Shown one piece after another: positions 6,918 to 13,607 of a stretch of DNA of 17,483 nt; the stretch's first letter is position 1; every line of letters begins with the position of its first letter. Source of the DNA: Gemmatimonadales bacterium (GTDB lineage Bacteria; Gemmatimonadota; Gemmatimonadetes; Gemmatimonadales; GWC2-71-9). Made by a program: the position numbers and the translations under genes. The stretch lies in NCBI GenBank assembly GCA_025924275.1, contig JAICEH010000011.1, positions 1-17,483 on the forward strand, read 5' to 3'. The notes beneath the pieces were generated by a model that searched no databases, was not told the DNA's origin, and saw only the letters and a program-made list of their open reading frames with translations.

Positions 6918-7583
6918 TCAGCGCACGCGGAACTTGTAGCCCGCGCGGACGGAAAACGTCTGATTCTTGGAGTCCACGTCCTCGAAATCGAAGATGCCGG
7001 TGAAGCCCCGGTCCATCCGGATGTCGACGGTGAACCGGGCGAAGTCCACCCCGCCGCCGAGGATCCCGGAGACCTCGAAGCCCTTGGTGTCGGCCCCGAC
7101 GTCGTCGCAGTCCACCGCGACCATCACGGCCTCCTCGGCCAGGGCCGGGCCCGCGGCGACGACCGGGAAGTCCTCCACCTCGAACTCGCAGCCCGCGGAG
7201 AAGCCGAACCCGGGCCCCAGGATGAGGTGGAACCGGGCGCCGGACTCGGTGCCCCCCAGGAAGAACTTCGCGAGCACGGGGAGCTGGATGTAGTCCAGCT
7301 TGGCGGTCAGGTCGAGTCCGCTGTCCTCCACCTTGGCACCCTTCTGCGACCAGACCAGCTCGGGGCGGAGGGCGATCTGGGGCGTGATGCCGATCTCGGC
7401 GAACCCGCCCAGCGCGAAGCCCAGACGGGCGCTCGTGTCCCCGAACTCGTCCGAGAAGTCCGAGCCGGTGATGTCGGCGAGGTTGAGCCCCACCAGCGGC
7501 CCGGCCGCGATGGGAGTCTGGGACGCGGCGGGCGCGGGGGCGGCGAGGGTCGCGCAGGCGGCCAGGGCGAGGAGCTTGCGCAT
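6918..7583 (-). CDS. Outer-membrane beta-barrel protein (PorT-like)
   Basis: A 221-residue protein with a clear signal peptide (MRKLLALAAC onward, cleavage probably after ASQ at about residue 22). It is followed by alternating hydrophobic/polar strands of an eight-strand outer-membrane barrel: GPLVGLNLADI, ARLGFALGGFAEIGI, ALRPELVWSQKGAK, LDYIQLPVLAKFF, ARFHLILGPGFGF and a terminal FSVRAGYKFRVR. These match the outer-membrane beta-barrel domain family often called PorT-like (PF13568 type). Two cysteines (132 and 159) bracket an acidic loop and could form a disulfide. The ATG at 7583 has GGAG five bases upstream. It lies inside the PDH gene cluster, 40 bases after pdhC and 18 before lpdA, although its location and function have no known link to that enzyme. 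Its job is unknown. Confidence 0.85.
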   Translation of the reverse strand: MRKLLALAACATLAAPAPAASQTPIAAGPLVGLNLADITGSDFSDEFGDTSARLGFALGGFAEIGITPQIALRPELVWSQKGAKVEDSGLDLTAKLDYIQLPVLAKFFLGGTESGARFHLILGPGFGFSAGCEFEVEDFPVVAAGPALAEEAVMVAVDCDDVGADTKGFEVSGILGGGVDFARFTVDIRMDRGFTGIFDFEDVDSKNQTFSVRAGYKFRVR

Positions 7584-7623
7584 CGTCACTCCGGGGTGGA
7601 GGGGGGGCAGGCGGCCAGGTGGG

Positions 7624-8949
7624 TCACCAGACCAGGGCCAGCGGGTTCTCCAGCAGGGTCTTGAGGGTGCGGAGGAACTCGGCCCCGGTCGCACCGTCGA
7701 TGACCCGATGGTCGCACGACATCGTGACCTGCATCCGGCGCCGGATGGTCACCTGCCCGTCGGCGGCCACCGGCTTCTCGATGATGCCGCCCACCGCCAG
7801 GATGCCGGCCTCGGGCGGATTGATGATCGCGGTGAAATGGCTGATGTCGTACATCCCCAGGTTGGAGATCGAGAAGGTGGCGCCGGTGTACTCCTCCGGG
7901 CGGAGCCTCCGCTCCCGGGCGCGGCCGGCCATGTCGCGCACCTCGGCGGAGATCTCGCGGAGCGTCTTCCGGTCCGCGTGCCGCACCACGGGCGTGATGA
8001 GCCCGTCCTCCACCGCCACCGCGACGCCCACGTGCACGTCGCGCCAGTAGCGGATGTGGTCATCCTGCCACCAGGCGTTGCAGGCCGGGTGCTGCCGGAG
8101 GGCGGTGGCGACCGCCTTGAGGATGATGTCGTTGAACGAGACCTTCCCCTCGGGGCCGAGCGCCTTGAGCGCCTCGCGCGCGTCCCAGGCCCGCTCCATG
8201 TCCACCTCGGCGGTGAGGTAGAAGGTGGGGACGGGGCCGATGGACTGCACCAGCCGCTTGGCGATGGTCTTCCGGATCTGGGTGAGGGGCTCGTCCGCGT
8301 ACCCCTCGTCGGGCAGCGCCCGCGCGGGCCGCGGGGCGGCCCCCGCGGCCGGGGCGGCCGCCACCGGGGCCCGCTCCACGTCGCGCTGGACCACGCGACC
8401 GCCGGGGCCGCTCCCCGCGATGCCGGCCAGGTCCACCCCGCGCTCGGCGGCGATCCGTCGCGCCAGGGGCGAGGCCTTGACCCGGCCGCCGTCGGCGGGG
8501 GTGGCCGGAGCGGCTGGGGCTGCTGCGACGACCGGCGCGGGATGAGCCTTCCCAGCCGCCGCAGCCGTCTCAGCCGTCGCAACCGTCTCAGCCGCCCCAG
8601 CCGTCTCAGCCGCCGCAGCCGTCTCCGCCCCCGCAGCACCCTGCGCCGGCTTCGCTGCCCCCGCTCCCGGGGCCGCCGAGCCGTTGCCCAGCAGCGCGGC
8701 GATGTCCTCGTCCTTCCCGGCGATCACGGCCACGGTCGTGGCCACCGGCACCGTGGCGCCCGCCGGCACGAGCTGCTTCCGGAGCACGCCGCCGGCGCGG
8801 GCGACGAGCTCCATCACCGCCTTGTCGGTCTCGACCTCGGCCAGCACGTCGCCGGCGGCCACGGTCTCGCCTTCCTGCTTCTTCCACTCGATGAGGCGCC
8901 CCTCCTCCATCGTGGGGGACAGGGCCTCCATCACCACCTTGGTTGCCAT
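7624..8949 (-). CDS. pdhC: Dihydrolipoamide acetyltransferase (E2 of pyruvate dehydrogenase)
   Basis: This 441-residue E2 transfers the acetyl group from the lipoyl arm to CoA and forms the core of the complex. In order it has one lipoyl domain (about 1-78, lipoylated Lys43 in ETDKA), an Ala/Glu/Thr linker with a hexapeptide repeat, a peripheral-subunit-binding domain (VKASPLARRIAAERGVDL through RDVE), a second Ala/Pro linker, and the catalytic domain ending in DHRVIDGATGAEF with His414 and Asp418. The start is the ATG at 8949 (MATKVVMEALSPTMEEG, the classical lipoyl-domain beginning). The frame stays open far upstream, but that part is a GC-bias shadow of pdhB. An 86-base spacer with an inverted repeat separates it from pdhB. 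The substrate is assigned as pyruvate from the neighbouring E1 genes; a branched-chain or acetoin role is less likely. Confidence 0.95.
   Translation of the reverse strand: MATKVVMEALSPTMEEGRLIEWKKQEGETVAAGDVLAEVETDKAVMELVARAGGVLRKQLVPAGATVPVATTVAVIAGKDEDIAALLGNGSAAPGAGAAKPAQGAAGAETAAAAETAGAAETVATAETAAAAGKAHPAPVVAAAPAAPATPADGGRVKASPLARRIAAERGVDLAGIAGSGPGGRVVQRDVERAPVAAAPAAGAAPRPARALPDEGYADEPLTQIRKTIAKRLVQSIGPVPTFYLTAEVDMERAWDAREALKALGPEGKVSFNDIILKAVATALRQHPACNAWWQDDHIRYWRDVHVGVAVAVEDGLITPVVRHADRKTLREISAEVRDMAGRARERRLRPEEYTGATFSISNLGMYDISHFTAIINPPEAGILAVGGIIEKPVAADGQVTIRRRMQVTMSCDHRVIDGATGAEFLRTLKTLLENPLALVW
8562..8633. repeat. Four 18-base in-frame repeats encoding the E2 linker
   Basis: Four consecutive 18-base units (8562-8579, 8580-8597, 8598-8615, 8616-8633) share the core CAGCCGTCTCAGCCG. 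On the coding strand they specify the hexapeptide AET[AV][AG][AT] four times, in the flexible linker after the lipoyl domain. Such Ala-rich linkers let the lipoyl arm swing between active sites. The near-identity of the units indicates recent slippage or duplication, so repeat number may vary among strains. Confidence 0.85.
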
Positions 8950-8967
8950 GCGCGATTCCGGTCGGGA

Positions 8968-9015
8968 GTCCGGGGTCGCGAGTCGCGAGTCACGGCCCTT
9001 CCCGCGACCCCGGAC
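8968..9015. repeat. 13-base perfect inverted repeat in pdhB-pdhC spacer
   Basis: GTCCGGGGTCGCG (8968-8980) and CGCGACCCCGGAC (9003-9015) are perfect reverse complements around a 22-base loop made partly of repeated GTCGCGA. The structure occupies most of the 86-base gap between pdhB and pdhC, the longest gap within the lipA-lpdA unit. In RNA it would form a strong stem; it could act as a processing or stability element or a partial terminator tuning the E1:E2 ratio. No T-tract follows. Confidence 0.8.
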
Positions 9016-9035
9016 CCGTGACCTGGGACTCGTGA

Positions 9036-10019
9036 CTACTCGAGGTAGAGCACCTTCCGCGCGGCGGCGACGGTCTTCGGCACGTCCGCCTTGGCGGCCT
9101 TCTCCAGGTGCTTGTTGTAGGGCATCGGCACGTCCGCCTGGGTCACGCGCAGCACCGGCGCGTCCAGCTCGTCGAAGATCTCGCGCTGGATCGTGTCCAC
9201 CACCTGCGCGCCCACGCCGGCGAACGCCCAGCCCTCCTCCACCACCACGCACCGGTGGGTCTTCGCCACCGAGGCGAGGAGGGCCGCCTCGTCCAGCGGC
9301 CGGATCGACCGCAGGTCGAGAACCTCGGCATCCACCCCCTGGGCCGCGAGCTCCTCCGCCGCCTTGAGCGCCACGGCGACGGTCTTGCTGTGGCAGACCA
9401 GCGTCACCTCCCCGCCGGCCCGCTTCACCTCGGCCCGGCCGATGGGCACCAGGTGCTCCCCGCCGTCGGGCACCTCGCCCTTCAGGTTGTAGAGCATCTC
9501 CCCCTCGATGAACACCACGGGATCGTCGTCCCGGATGGCGCTCTTGAGGAGGCCCTTGGCATCCGCCGGGGTCGCCGGGGCCACCACCTTGAGGCCGGGG
9601 ATGTGGGCATACCAGCTCTCGAACGCCTGCGAGTGCTGCGCCGCGAGCTGGAGTGCCGCCCCGCCCGGCCCGCGGAAGACGATCGGCACGCCCACCTGGC
9701 CGCCGCTCATGTAGCGCATCTTGGCGGCCGAGTTGACGATCTGGTCGATGGCGAGGAGCGCGAAGTTCCAGGTCATCATCTCGATGACGGGACGGAGCCC
9801 CACCATCGCCGCGCCGACGCCGATGCCCGCGAATCCCAGCTCGGCGATCGGCGTGTCCACCACCCGCCGGGCCCCGAACTCGTCCAGCAGTCCGCGGCTC
9901 ACCTTGTAGGCGCCGTTGTACTCGGCGACCTCCTCGCCCATCAGGAAGACGCGGTCGTCCCGCTGCATCTCCTCGCGGAGCGCCTGGTTGAGGGCGTCGC
10001 GGTAGGTCAGGACGGCCAT
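9036..10019 (-). CDS. pdhB: Pyruvate dehydrogenase E1 beta subunit
   Basis: A 327-residue transketolase-type subunit that, with PdhA, forms the alpha2beta2 E1 enzyme decarboxylating pyruvate on thiamine diphosphate. The N-terminal pyrimidine-binding domain carries MGEEV (27-31) and DTPIAE, where Glu60 is expected to activate the cofactor. QHSQAFESW includes the conserved active-site His129. The C-terminal transketolase domain contains LDLRSIRPLDE and the characteristic VVVEEGW and DVPMPYN blocks. The ATG at 10019 follows the pdhA stop by three bases, with GGAGG eight bases upstream inside the end of pdhA, so the two subunits are translationally coupled, as expected for a stoichiometric pair. 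Length is typical. A branched-chain 2-oxoacid dehydrogenase is the main alternative. Confidence 0.95.
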   Translation of the reverse strand: MAVLTYRDALNQALREEMQRDDRVFLMGEEVAEYNGAYKVSRGLLDEFGARRVVDTPIAELGFAGIGVGAAMVGLRPVIEMMTWNFALLAIDQIVNSAAKMRYMSGGQVGVPIVFRGPGGAALQLAAQHSQAFESWYAHIPGLKVVAPATPADAKGLLKSAIRDDDPVVFIEGEMLYNLKGEVPDGGEHLVPIGRAEVKRAGGEVTLVCHSKTVAVALKAAEELAAQGVDAEVLDLRSIRPLDEAALLASVAKTHRCVVVEEGWAFAGVGAQVVDTIQREIFDELDAPVLRVTQADVPMPYNKHLEKAAKADVPKTVAAARKVLYLE

Positions 10020-10022
10020 CGC

Positions 10023-11039
10023 TCAGGCCTCCGGGGCGTAGACATCGGTGTAGAGCGCCGACGGGTCGGGATCGGGCGAGCTCTCGGCGAAGTCCCACGC
10101 GTCCTGCACCTCGGCCTTCACCGACTGCTCCATCTCGTCCACCTCGGCCTCCGGCATGCCGGCCCGCTCGCGCAGCAGCTCCGCCAGCAGCCGGATCGGG
10201 TCGCGGCGCTTGTGCTCCTCGACCTCCTCCTTCGACCGGTAGGTGCCGTGCACCGCATCGGACATCGAGTGCCCGACGTACCGGTAGGTCCGGATCTCGA
10301 GCAGGGTCGGGGTCCCGTCGGCCCGCGCGCGCGCGGCCGCCTGGTCCATGGCCTCGCGCACCGCCATCACGTCCTGGCCGTCCACGGCCTGGCCCGGCAT
10401 GCCGTAGCTCGCCGCCCGCTGGTGCAGTTCCTCGATCGCGGCCGCGCGATGGAGCGCGGTGCCCATCCCGTAGAAGTTGTTCTCGCAGACGAAGACGACC
10501 GGCAGCTTCCACAGTCCCGCCATGTTCAGGGTCTCGTGGAAGGCGCCGATGTTGGCCGCCGCCTCGCCGAAGAAGCAGAGCGTGAGGCTGTCCTGGCCCC
10601 GGTACTTGCTGGCGAAGGCATGCCCGGCCGCGAGCGCGATGTGGCTCCCCACGATGCCATGCCCGCCCAGGAAGCCCCGGCCCGCGTCGAAGATGTGCAT
10701 CGACCCGCCCTTGCCGTGCGAGCTACCGGTGGCCTTCCCGAACAGTTCCGCCATCACGGCGCGCGGGGTGACGCCCCGGGCGATCGCGTGGCCGTGCTCC
10801 CGGTAGGCGCTGATGACATGGTCGTCGTCGCGGAGGGCCGAGATGGTGCCGACCGCCACCGCCTCCTGCCCGATGTAGAGGTGGCAGAACCCGCCGATCA
10901 GGCCGAGGCTGTACGCCTCGCCGGCGCGCTCCTCGAAGTGGCGGATCAGCATCATCTGCCGGAGGTAGCCGCGCAGGCGCCCCGCCGTCTCGGCGTCGAG
11001 GGCGGCGGGCTTCCGGCCCCGGCTGGCGGTGGCCGTCAC
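10023..11039 (-). CDS. pdhA: Pyruvate dehydrogenase E1 alpha subunit
   Basis: This 338-residue protein carries the thiamine-diphosphate/magnesium-binding half of E1. Typical blocks are RHFEERAGEAYSLGLIGGFCHLYIGQEA (split here as 33-60), the REHGHAIARG histidine loop (80-89), GKGGSMHIFD (109-118) and GFLGGHGIVG. The cofactor motif reads GEAAAN (158-163) followed by NN at 187-188, where the textbook motif is GDG-x(25-30)-NN. The Glu substitution occurs in some relatives of the family and is probably functional. GHSMSD (256-261) corresponds to the conserved loop near the active site. It starts with GTG at 11039, which overlaps the lipA stop as GTGA (11036-11039), showing tight coupling with lipoate synthesis. 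It pairs with PdhB three bases downstream. Confidence 0.95.
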   Translation of the reverse strand: MTATASRGRKPAALDAETAGRLRGYLRQMMLIRHFEERAGEAYSLGLIGGFCHLYIGQEAVAVGTISALRDDDHVISAYREHGHAIARGVTPRAVMAELFGKATGSSHGKGGSMHIFDAGRGFLGGHGIVGSHIALAAGHAFASKYRGQDSLTLCFFGEAAANIGAFHETLNMAGLWKLPVVFVCENNFYGMGTALHRAAAIEELHQRAASYGMPGQAVDGQDVMAVREAMDQAAARARADGTPTLLEIRTYRYVGHSMSDAVHGTYRSKEEVEEHKRRDPIRLLAELLRERAGMPEAEVDEMEQSVKAEVQDAWDFAESSPDPDPSALYTDVYAPEA

Positions 11040-11980
11040 GAGGGCACGCTCTCCTTCGCCCGGTCCACCTGCTCCCAGGCGTGATAGCTCGATCGGGTGA
11101 GCGGGCTCGCCTGCACGTGGCGGAACCCGTACCGCCGGCCGATCGCGGCGAGCTCCGCGAACTCCTCCGGCGCGTAGTACCGCGCGATGGGCAGGTGCCC
11201 GTCGGTGGGCCGGAGGTACTGGCCCAGCGTCAGGATGTCCACGCCCGCCCGGCGCAGGTCGCGCATGCAGGTGAGGACCTCATCCCATTCCTCGCCCAGG
11301 CCCAGGATGATCCCCGACTTGGTGAGCTGGCCCGGGCCGCCCAGTCGCCGCGCGTCCGCCAGGAGCCGCAGGGCCCGGTCGTAGCGACCGCCGGGCCGCG
11401 CGAGGCGGTAGAGCCGCTCGGCGGTCTCGAGGTTGTGGTTGAGGATGGCCGGACCCGCGTCGAGCACGATGCCCAGCGCCCGCTCCGATCCCTTGAAGTC
11501 GGGGATCAGGACCTCCACCGTCGTGTCGGGGAGGCGCCGCCGGATCTCGGTGACACAGGCGGCGAACGCCTCCGCGCCGCCGTTGGGCAGGTCGTCCCGG
11601 TCCACCGAGGTGATCACCACGTGCCGGAGCCCCATCCGCTCCACGGCCTCGGCGAGGCGCACCGGCTCCACCGGATCGTAGGGCGCCGGGGTCCCATGGG
11701 CGACCGCGCAGTAGGCACAGTTCCGGGTGCAGACGTCGCCCAGGATCATGAACGTGGCCGCGTGGTGCTCCCAGCACTCGCCGATGTTGGGGCAGCGCGC
11801 CTCCTCGCAGACCGTATGGAGGCCCAGCTCCCTCATCATCGCCTTCACCTGCAGGTAGTTGCGCCCCCCCGGCGCAGGCACCTTGAGCCAGGCCGGCTTC
11901 CGCTGCCCGGCCAGGAACCCGGCGGCGGGGCGCGGTGGGTTGGCGGGGCGGGGGCTCAGTTGAACGAGGGGAACGGCCAC
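11036..11980 (-). CDS. lipA: Lipoyl synthase
   Basis: A 314-residue radical-SAM enzyme that inserts two sulfurs into octanoyl groups on E2 (and related) domains to make the lipoyl cofactor. Both iron-sulfur clusters can be read: the auxiliary cluster CX4CX5C at Cys58, Cys63 and Cys69, and the radical-SAM cluster CX3CX2C at Cys84, Cys88 and Cys91. The C-terminal RSSY (296-299) supplies the serine that ligates the auxiliary cluster. NHNLETAERLYRLARPGG is another strong family block. The start is GTG at 11980, with GGAG nine bases upstream. It is the first gene of the PDH unit and overlaps pdhA by four bases, so cofactor supply and enzyme are made together. The octanoyl-transferase gene lipB is not in this window. 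Confidence 0.97.
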   Translation of the reverse strand: MAVPLVQLSPRPANPPRPAAGFLAGQRKPAWLKVPAPGGRNYLQVKAMMRELGLHTVCEEARCPNIGECWEHHAATFMILGDVCTRNCAYCAVAHGTPAPYDPVEPVRLAEAVERMGLRHVVITSVDRDDLPNGGAEAFAACVTEIRRRLPDTTVEVLIPDFKGSERALGIVLDAGPAILNHNLETAERLYRLARPGGRYDRALRLLADARRLGGPGQLTKSGIILGLGEEWDEVLTCMRDLRRAGVDILTLGQYLRPTDGHLPIARYYAPEEFAELAAIGRRYGFRHVQASPLTRSSYHAWEQVDRAKESVPS

Positions 11981-12017
11981 GCGTGAAGGCTCCGTGAGGG
12001 GACGCTAACCGGAGCCC

Positions 12018-12050
12018 GGAAAGCTACTTGGACCTCGCACCCTATGCCAG
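12018..12050 (-). promoter_or_regulatory. Candidate promoter of the lipA-pdh operon
   Basis: On the minus strand, CTGGCA (12050-12045) and TAGCTT (12026-12021) are separated by 18 bases and resemble -35 and -10 boxes (each four of six consensus positions). The -10 box is part of GTAGCTTTCC (12027-12018), identical to the decamer before the dipeptidase gene. The resulting leader before the lipA GTG would be about 35 bases. The interval 11981-12101 holds no gene. Confidence 0.5.
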
Positions 12051-12075
12051 CCGACGGGGTGGGTCGGTGCCGGGA

Positions 12076-12098
12076 CCGCCCGGGTCGGGACCGGGCGG
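12076..12098 (-). terminator. GC hairpin after the small membrane/coiled-coil gene
   Basis: CCGCCCGG (12076-12083) and CCGGGCGG (12091-12098) form a perfect 8-bp all-GC stem with a 7-base loop, three bases past the stop codon of the gene ending at 12102. It separates that gene from the lipA promoter. There is no T-tract. Confidence 0.4.
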
Positions 12099-12101
12099 CG
12101 G

Positions 12102-12392
12102 CTATCGCGGCTCGGGCAAGCCTGGCTTCGCGGGGGGGGCGGACAGCCGGCGGGCCAGCGCGTCCTGGGCTTCGAGAATCCGGTCCATCTGGCTGGCCGA
12201 ATAGTCGGCCATCTGCTCGAGGTTGGCGATGCGTTCCGCGAGGCTGGCGGGATCGGGCAGTGCCGCTTCCAGCCGGTGCAGCTTCGTCCGGGTACGCCAC
12301 CAGGCGACACCGAAGACGACCGTACCGATCAGCCCGACCTTGGCGGCTCCCAGGAGCAGCCCGAGGGCGAATCCACTGAGGGTCGGGTCCAT
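12102..12392 (-). CDS. Small membrane protein with coiled-coil tail
   Basis: I do not recognise this 96-residue protein. Residues 5-32 (GFALGLLLGAAKVGLIGTVVFGVAWW) form one membrane-spanning helix. It is followed by basic residues (RTRTKLHR), which suggest the tail is cytoplasmic, and then by a helical, heptad-like segment (about 38-84, with LAERIANLEQMADY and MDRILEAQDALARRL) that could form a coiled coil. The end is Pro-rich. Architecturally it resembles small DUF-type membrane scaffolds, but no function can be assigned. The ATG at 12392 lacks a Shine-Dalgarno sequence; a -10-like TATCTT ends 7 bases upstream, which suggests a leaderless transcript. It lies 30 bases after the TlpA-like gene on the same strand, so it may be transcribed both with that unit and from its own promoter. 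Confidence 0.75.
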   Translation of the reverse strand: MDPTLSGFALGLLLGAAKVGLIGTVVFGVAWWRTRTKLHRLEAALPDPASLAERIANLEQMADYSASQMDRILEAQDALARRLSAPPAKPGLPEPR

Positions 12393-12396
12393 GGCA

Positions 12397-12406
12397 GGAA
12401 AGATAC
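12397..12406 (-). promoter_or_regulatory. GTATCTTTCC motif, leaderless promoter candidate
   Basis: On the minus strand the decamer GTATCTTTCC contains a -10-like TATCTT (12405-12400) located 7 bases before the ATG at 12392. It differs by one base from the GTAGCTTTCC decamers before lipA and the dipeptidase. The geometry implies transcription starting at the initiation codon. Confidence 0.45.
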
Positions 12407-12422
12407 CCGGAGCCGGCCCCGG

Positions 12423-13601
12423 CTACCGCTCGGCCAGCAGCCGCTCGATCTCGGCCCGGAAATCGGCCACGAGGCGGTCGTGCTGGGCGCCGGTCGCGGG
12501 GCCGTAGAACCCGGCGTGGATCCGGCGCACCCGGCCGCGGCGGTCGAGGAAGAGGGTCGTGGGGTAGGCGGTGAAGTTGGCCAGCTGCGGAAGGGTGGCC
12601 GCGGTGAGGTCGGTGTCGTTGAGTCCGGCCAGGAGGAGCGGAAACTCGATGCCGAACTTCTCGCGGTACCGCCGCAGCTGGCGGTTGTCCACCGCGCTGT
12701 CGCCGGTCACCTCGTAGGCCAGCCCGACGATCTCGAGCCCTCGCGCGCGGTAGTCGCGATGCAGGCCGACGAGCACCGGCGCCGCGTCGTGACAGGTCGG
12801 GCACCAGGTGCCGAACACGTCGACCATCACGACCTTGCCGCGGAGGCGTGGGTCGTCCTGGGTCACGACACGGCCGTCGAGGTCGGGGAAGGCGAACCGG
12901 AAGGGCGCGGTGTCGGCCCGGGTGATCGCGGTCGGCGCGGTCAGGTGCGGCCGACCGGTGGTGCGGACCGCGGTGAACGGGGTCTGCGAGCGGAGCCCCG
13001 CGTGCCAGATTCCGCGCAGCGTGTCGCCATCGAGGCGGGCCGTGAGCAGGTAGACGTACGAGCCGTCGAAGCGCGCCAGCCGGAGGCTGTCGCCCCGCGC
13101 GTCGCCCCAGAACAGGCCGGCATCGCCGCTGTTCCCGATGATGGTCCCCTCGGTGCCGTCGTCCGCGGCCCAGACCCGGATCACCCTGGGGCTCTGCCGC
13201 CCGCCGGGCGCGCCGAAGTGGGCGTCCCAGCTCCCTGCCAGCAGCGCGCCGGGGGGCTCGGCGGGCCATCGCCCGCGGGCCGCGCGAAAGGGGATCGTGC
13301 GGGGCCCGCGATTCCCCACGTTCCGGTAGCTGCCGGTGAGCGAGTCTCCCCGGAGCCGGGCCGCGATGGTCGCGTCATAGTCGGGGATCCCGATGCGCAC
13401 CGAATCGCCGTCCAGCCGGATCTCGACGGGGTCGCAGGCGCTGCCATTGCACAGCCGGCCCGCCAGGCCTTCCGGGCTGCGCGAGATCTCGAGCCGGAAC
13501 GGAAGGGTGCCACCGGCGAGGTCGAGGGTGGCGCGCCAGGGCCCCTCGGGACCGGGCAGTCCGGCCTGGAGCGCCAGGGCGAGGCTCAGCACGGCGGGCA
13601 T
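12423..13601 (-). CDS. TlpA-like thiol-disulfide oxidoreductase with large N-terminal domain
   Basis: A 392-residue exported protein. The first 17 or so residues form a short hydrophobic signal-like segment. The next 215 residues are beta-rich with repeated GDSLRxxxxxG-type turns and include a Cys pair in LCNGSACDP (51 and 56); I do not recognise this domain, though TlpA/AhpC-type proteins in other phyla often carry an extra beta domain there. From about 235 a thioredoxin fold follows, with the active site FGTWCPTCHDAAP (Cys267/Cys270) and the cis-proline segment AYPTTLFLDRRG. Such proteins reduce or exchange disulfides in the periplasm. The ATG at 13601 comes only 6 bases after the anti-sigma stop and has no Shine-Dalgarno site, so it is probably coupled. 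The oxidoreductase call is secure; the partner protein is unknown. Confidence 0.88.
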   Translation of the reverse strand: MPAVLSLALALQAGLPGPEGPWRATLDLAGGTLPFRLEISRSPEGLAGRLCNGSACDPVEIRLDGDSVRIGIPDYDATIAARLRGDSLTGSYRNVGNRGPRTIPFRAARGRWPAEPPGALLAGSWDAHFGAPGGRQSPRVIRVWAADDGTEGTIIGNSGDAGLFWGDARGDSLRLARFDGSYVYLLTARLDGDTLRGIWHAGLRSQTPFTAVRTTGRPHLTAPTAITRADTAPFRFAFPDLDGRVVTQDDPRLRGKVVMVDVFGTWCPTCHDAAPVLVGLHRDYRARGLEIVGLAYEVTGDSAVDNRQLRRYREKFGIEFPLLLAGLNDTDLTAATLPQLANFTAYPTTLFLDRRGRVRRIHAGFYGPATGAQHDRLVADFRAEIERLLAER

Positions 13602-13607
13602 CGGCCG

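Noticed and set aside
5121..7664. Open frame of 847 codons on the plus strand, antisense to lpdA and the barrel gene
   Set aside because: It runs opposite two well-supported genes; its product is a low-complexity Gly/Arg/His/Asp/Val mixture with no domain, as expected from high-GC codon bias of the opposite strand.
8950..10512. Upstream extension of the pdhC reading frame across pdhB (962-codon open frame)
   Set aside because: The lipoyl domain starts canonically at the ATG at 8949; the extension is Arg/Gly/Ala-rich and antiparallel to no known E2 architecture, while pdhB occupies the same bases in another frame.
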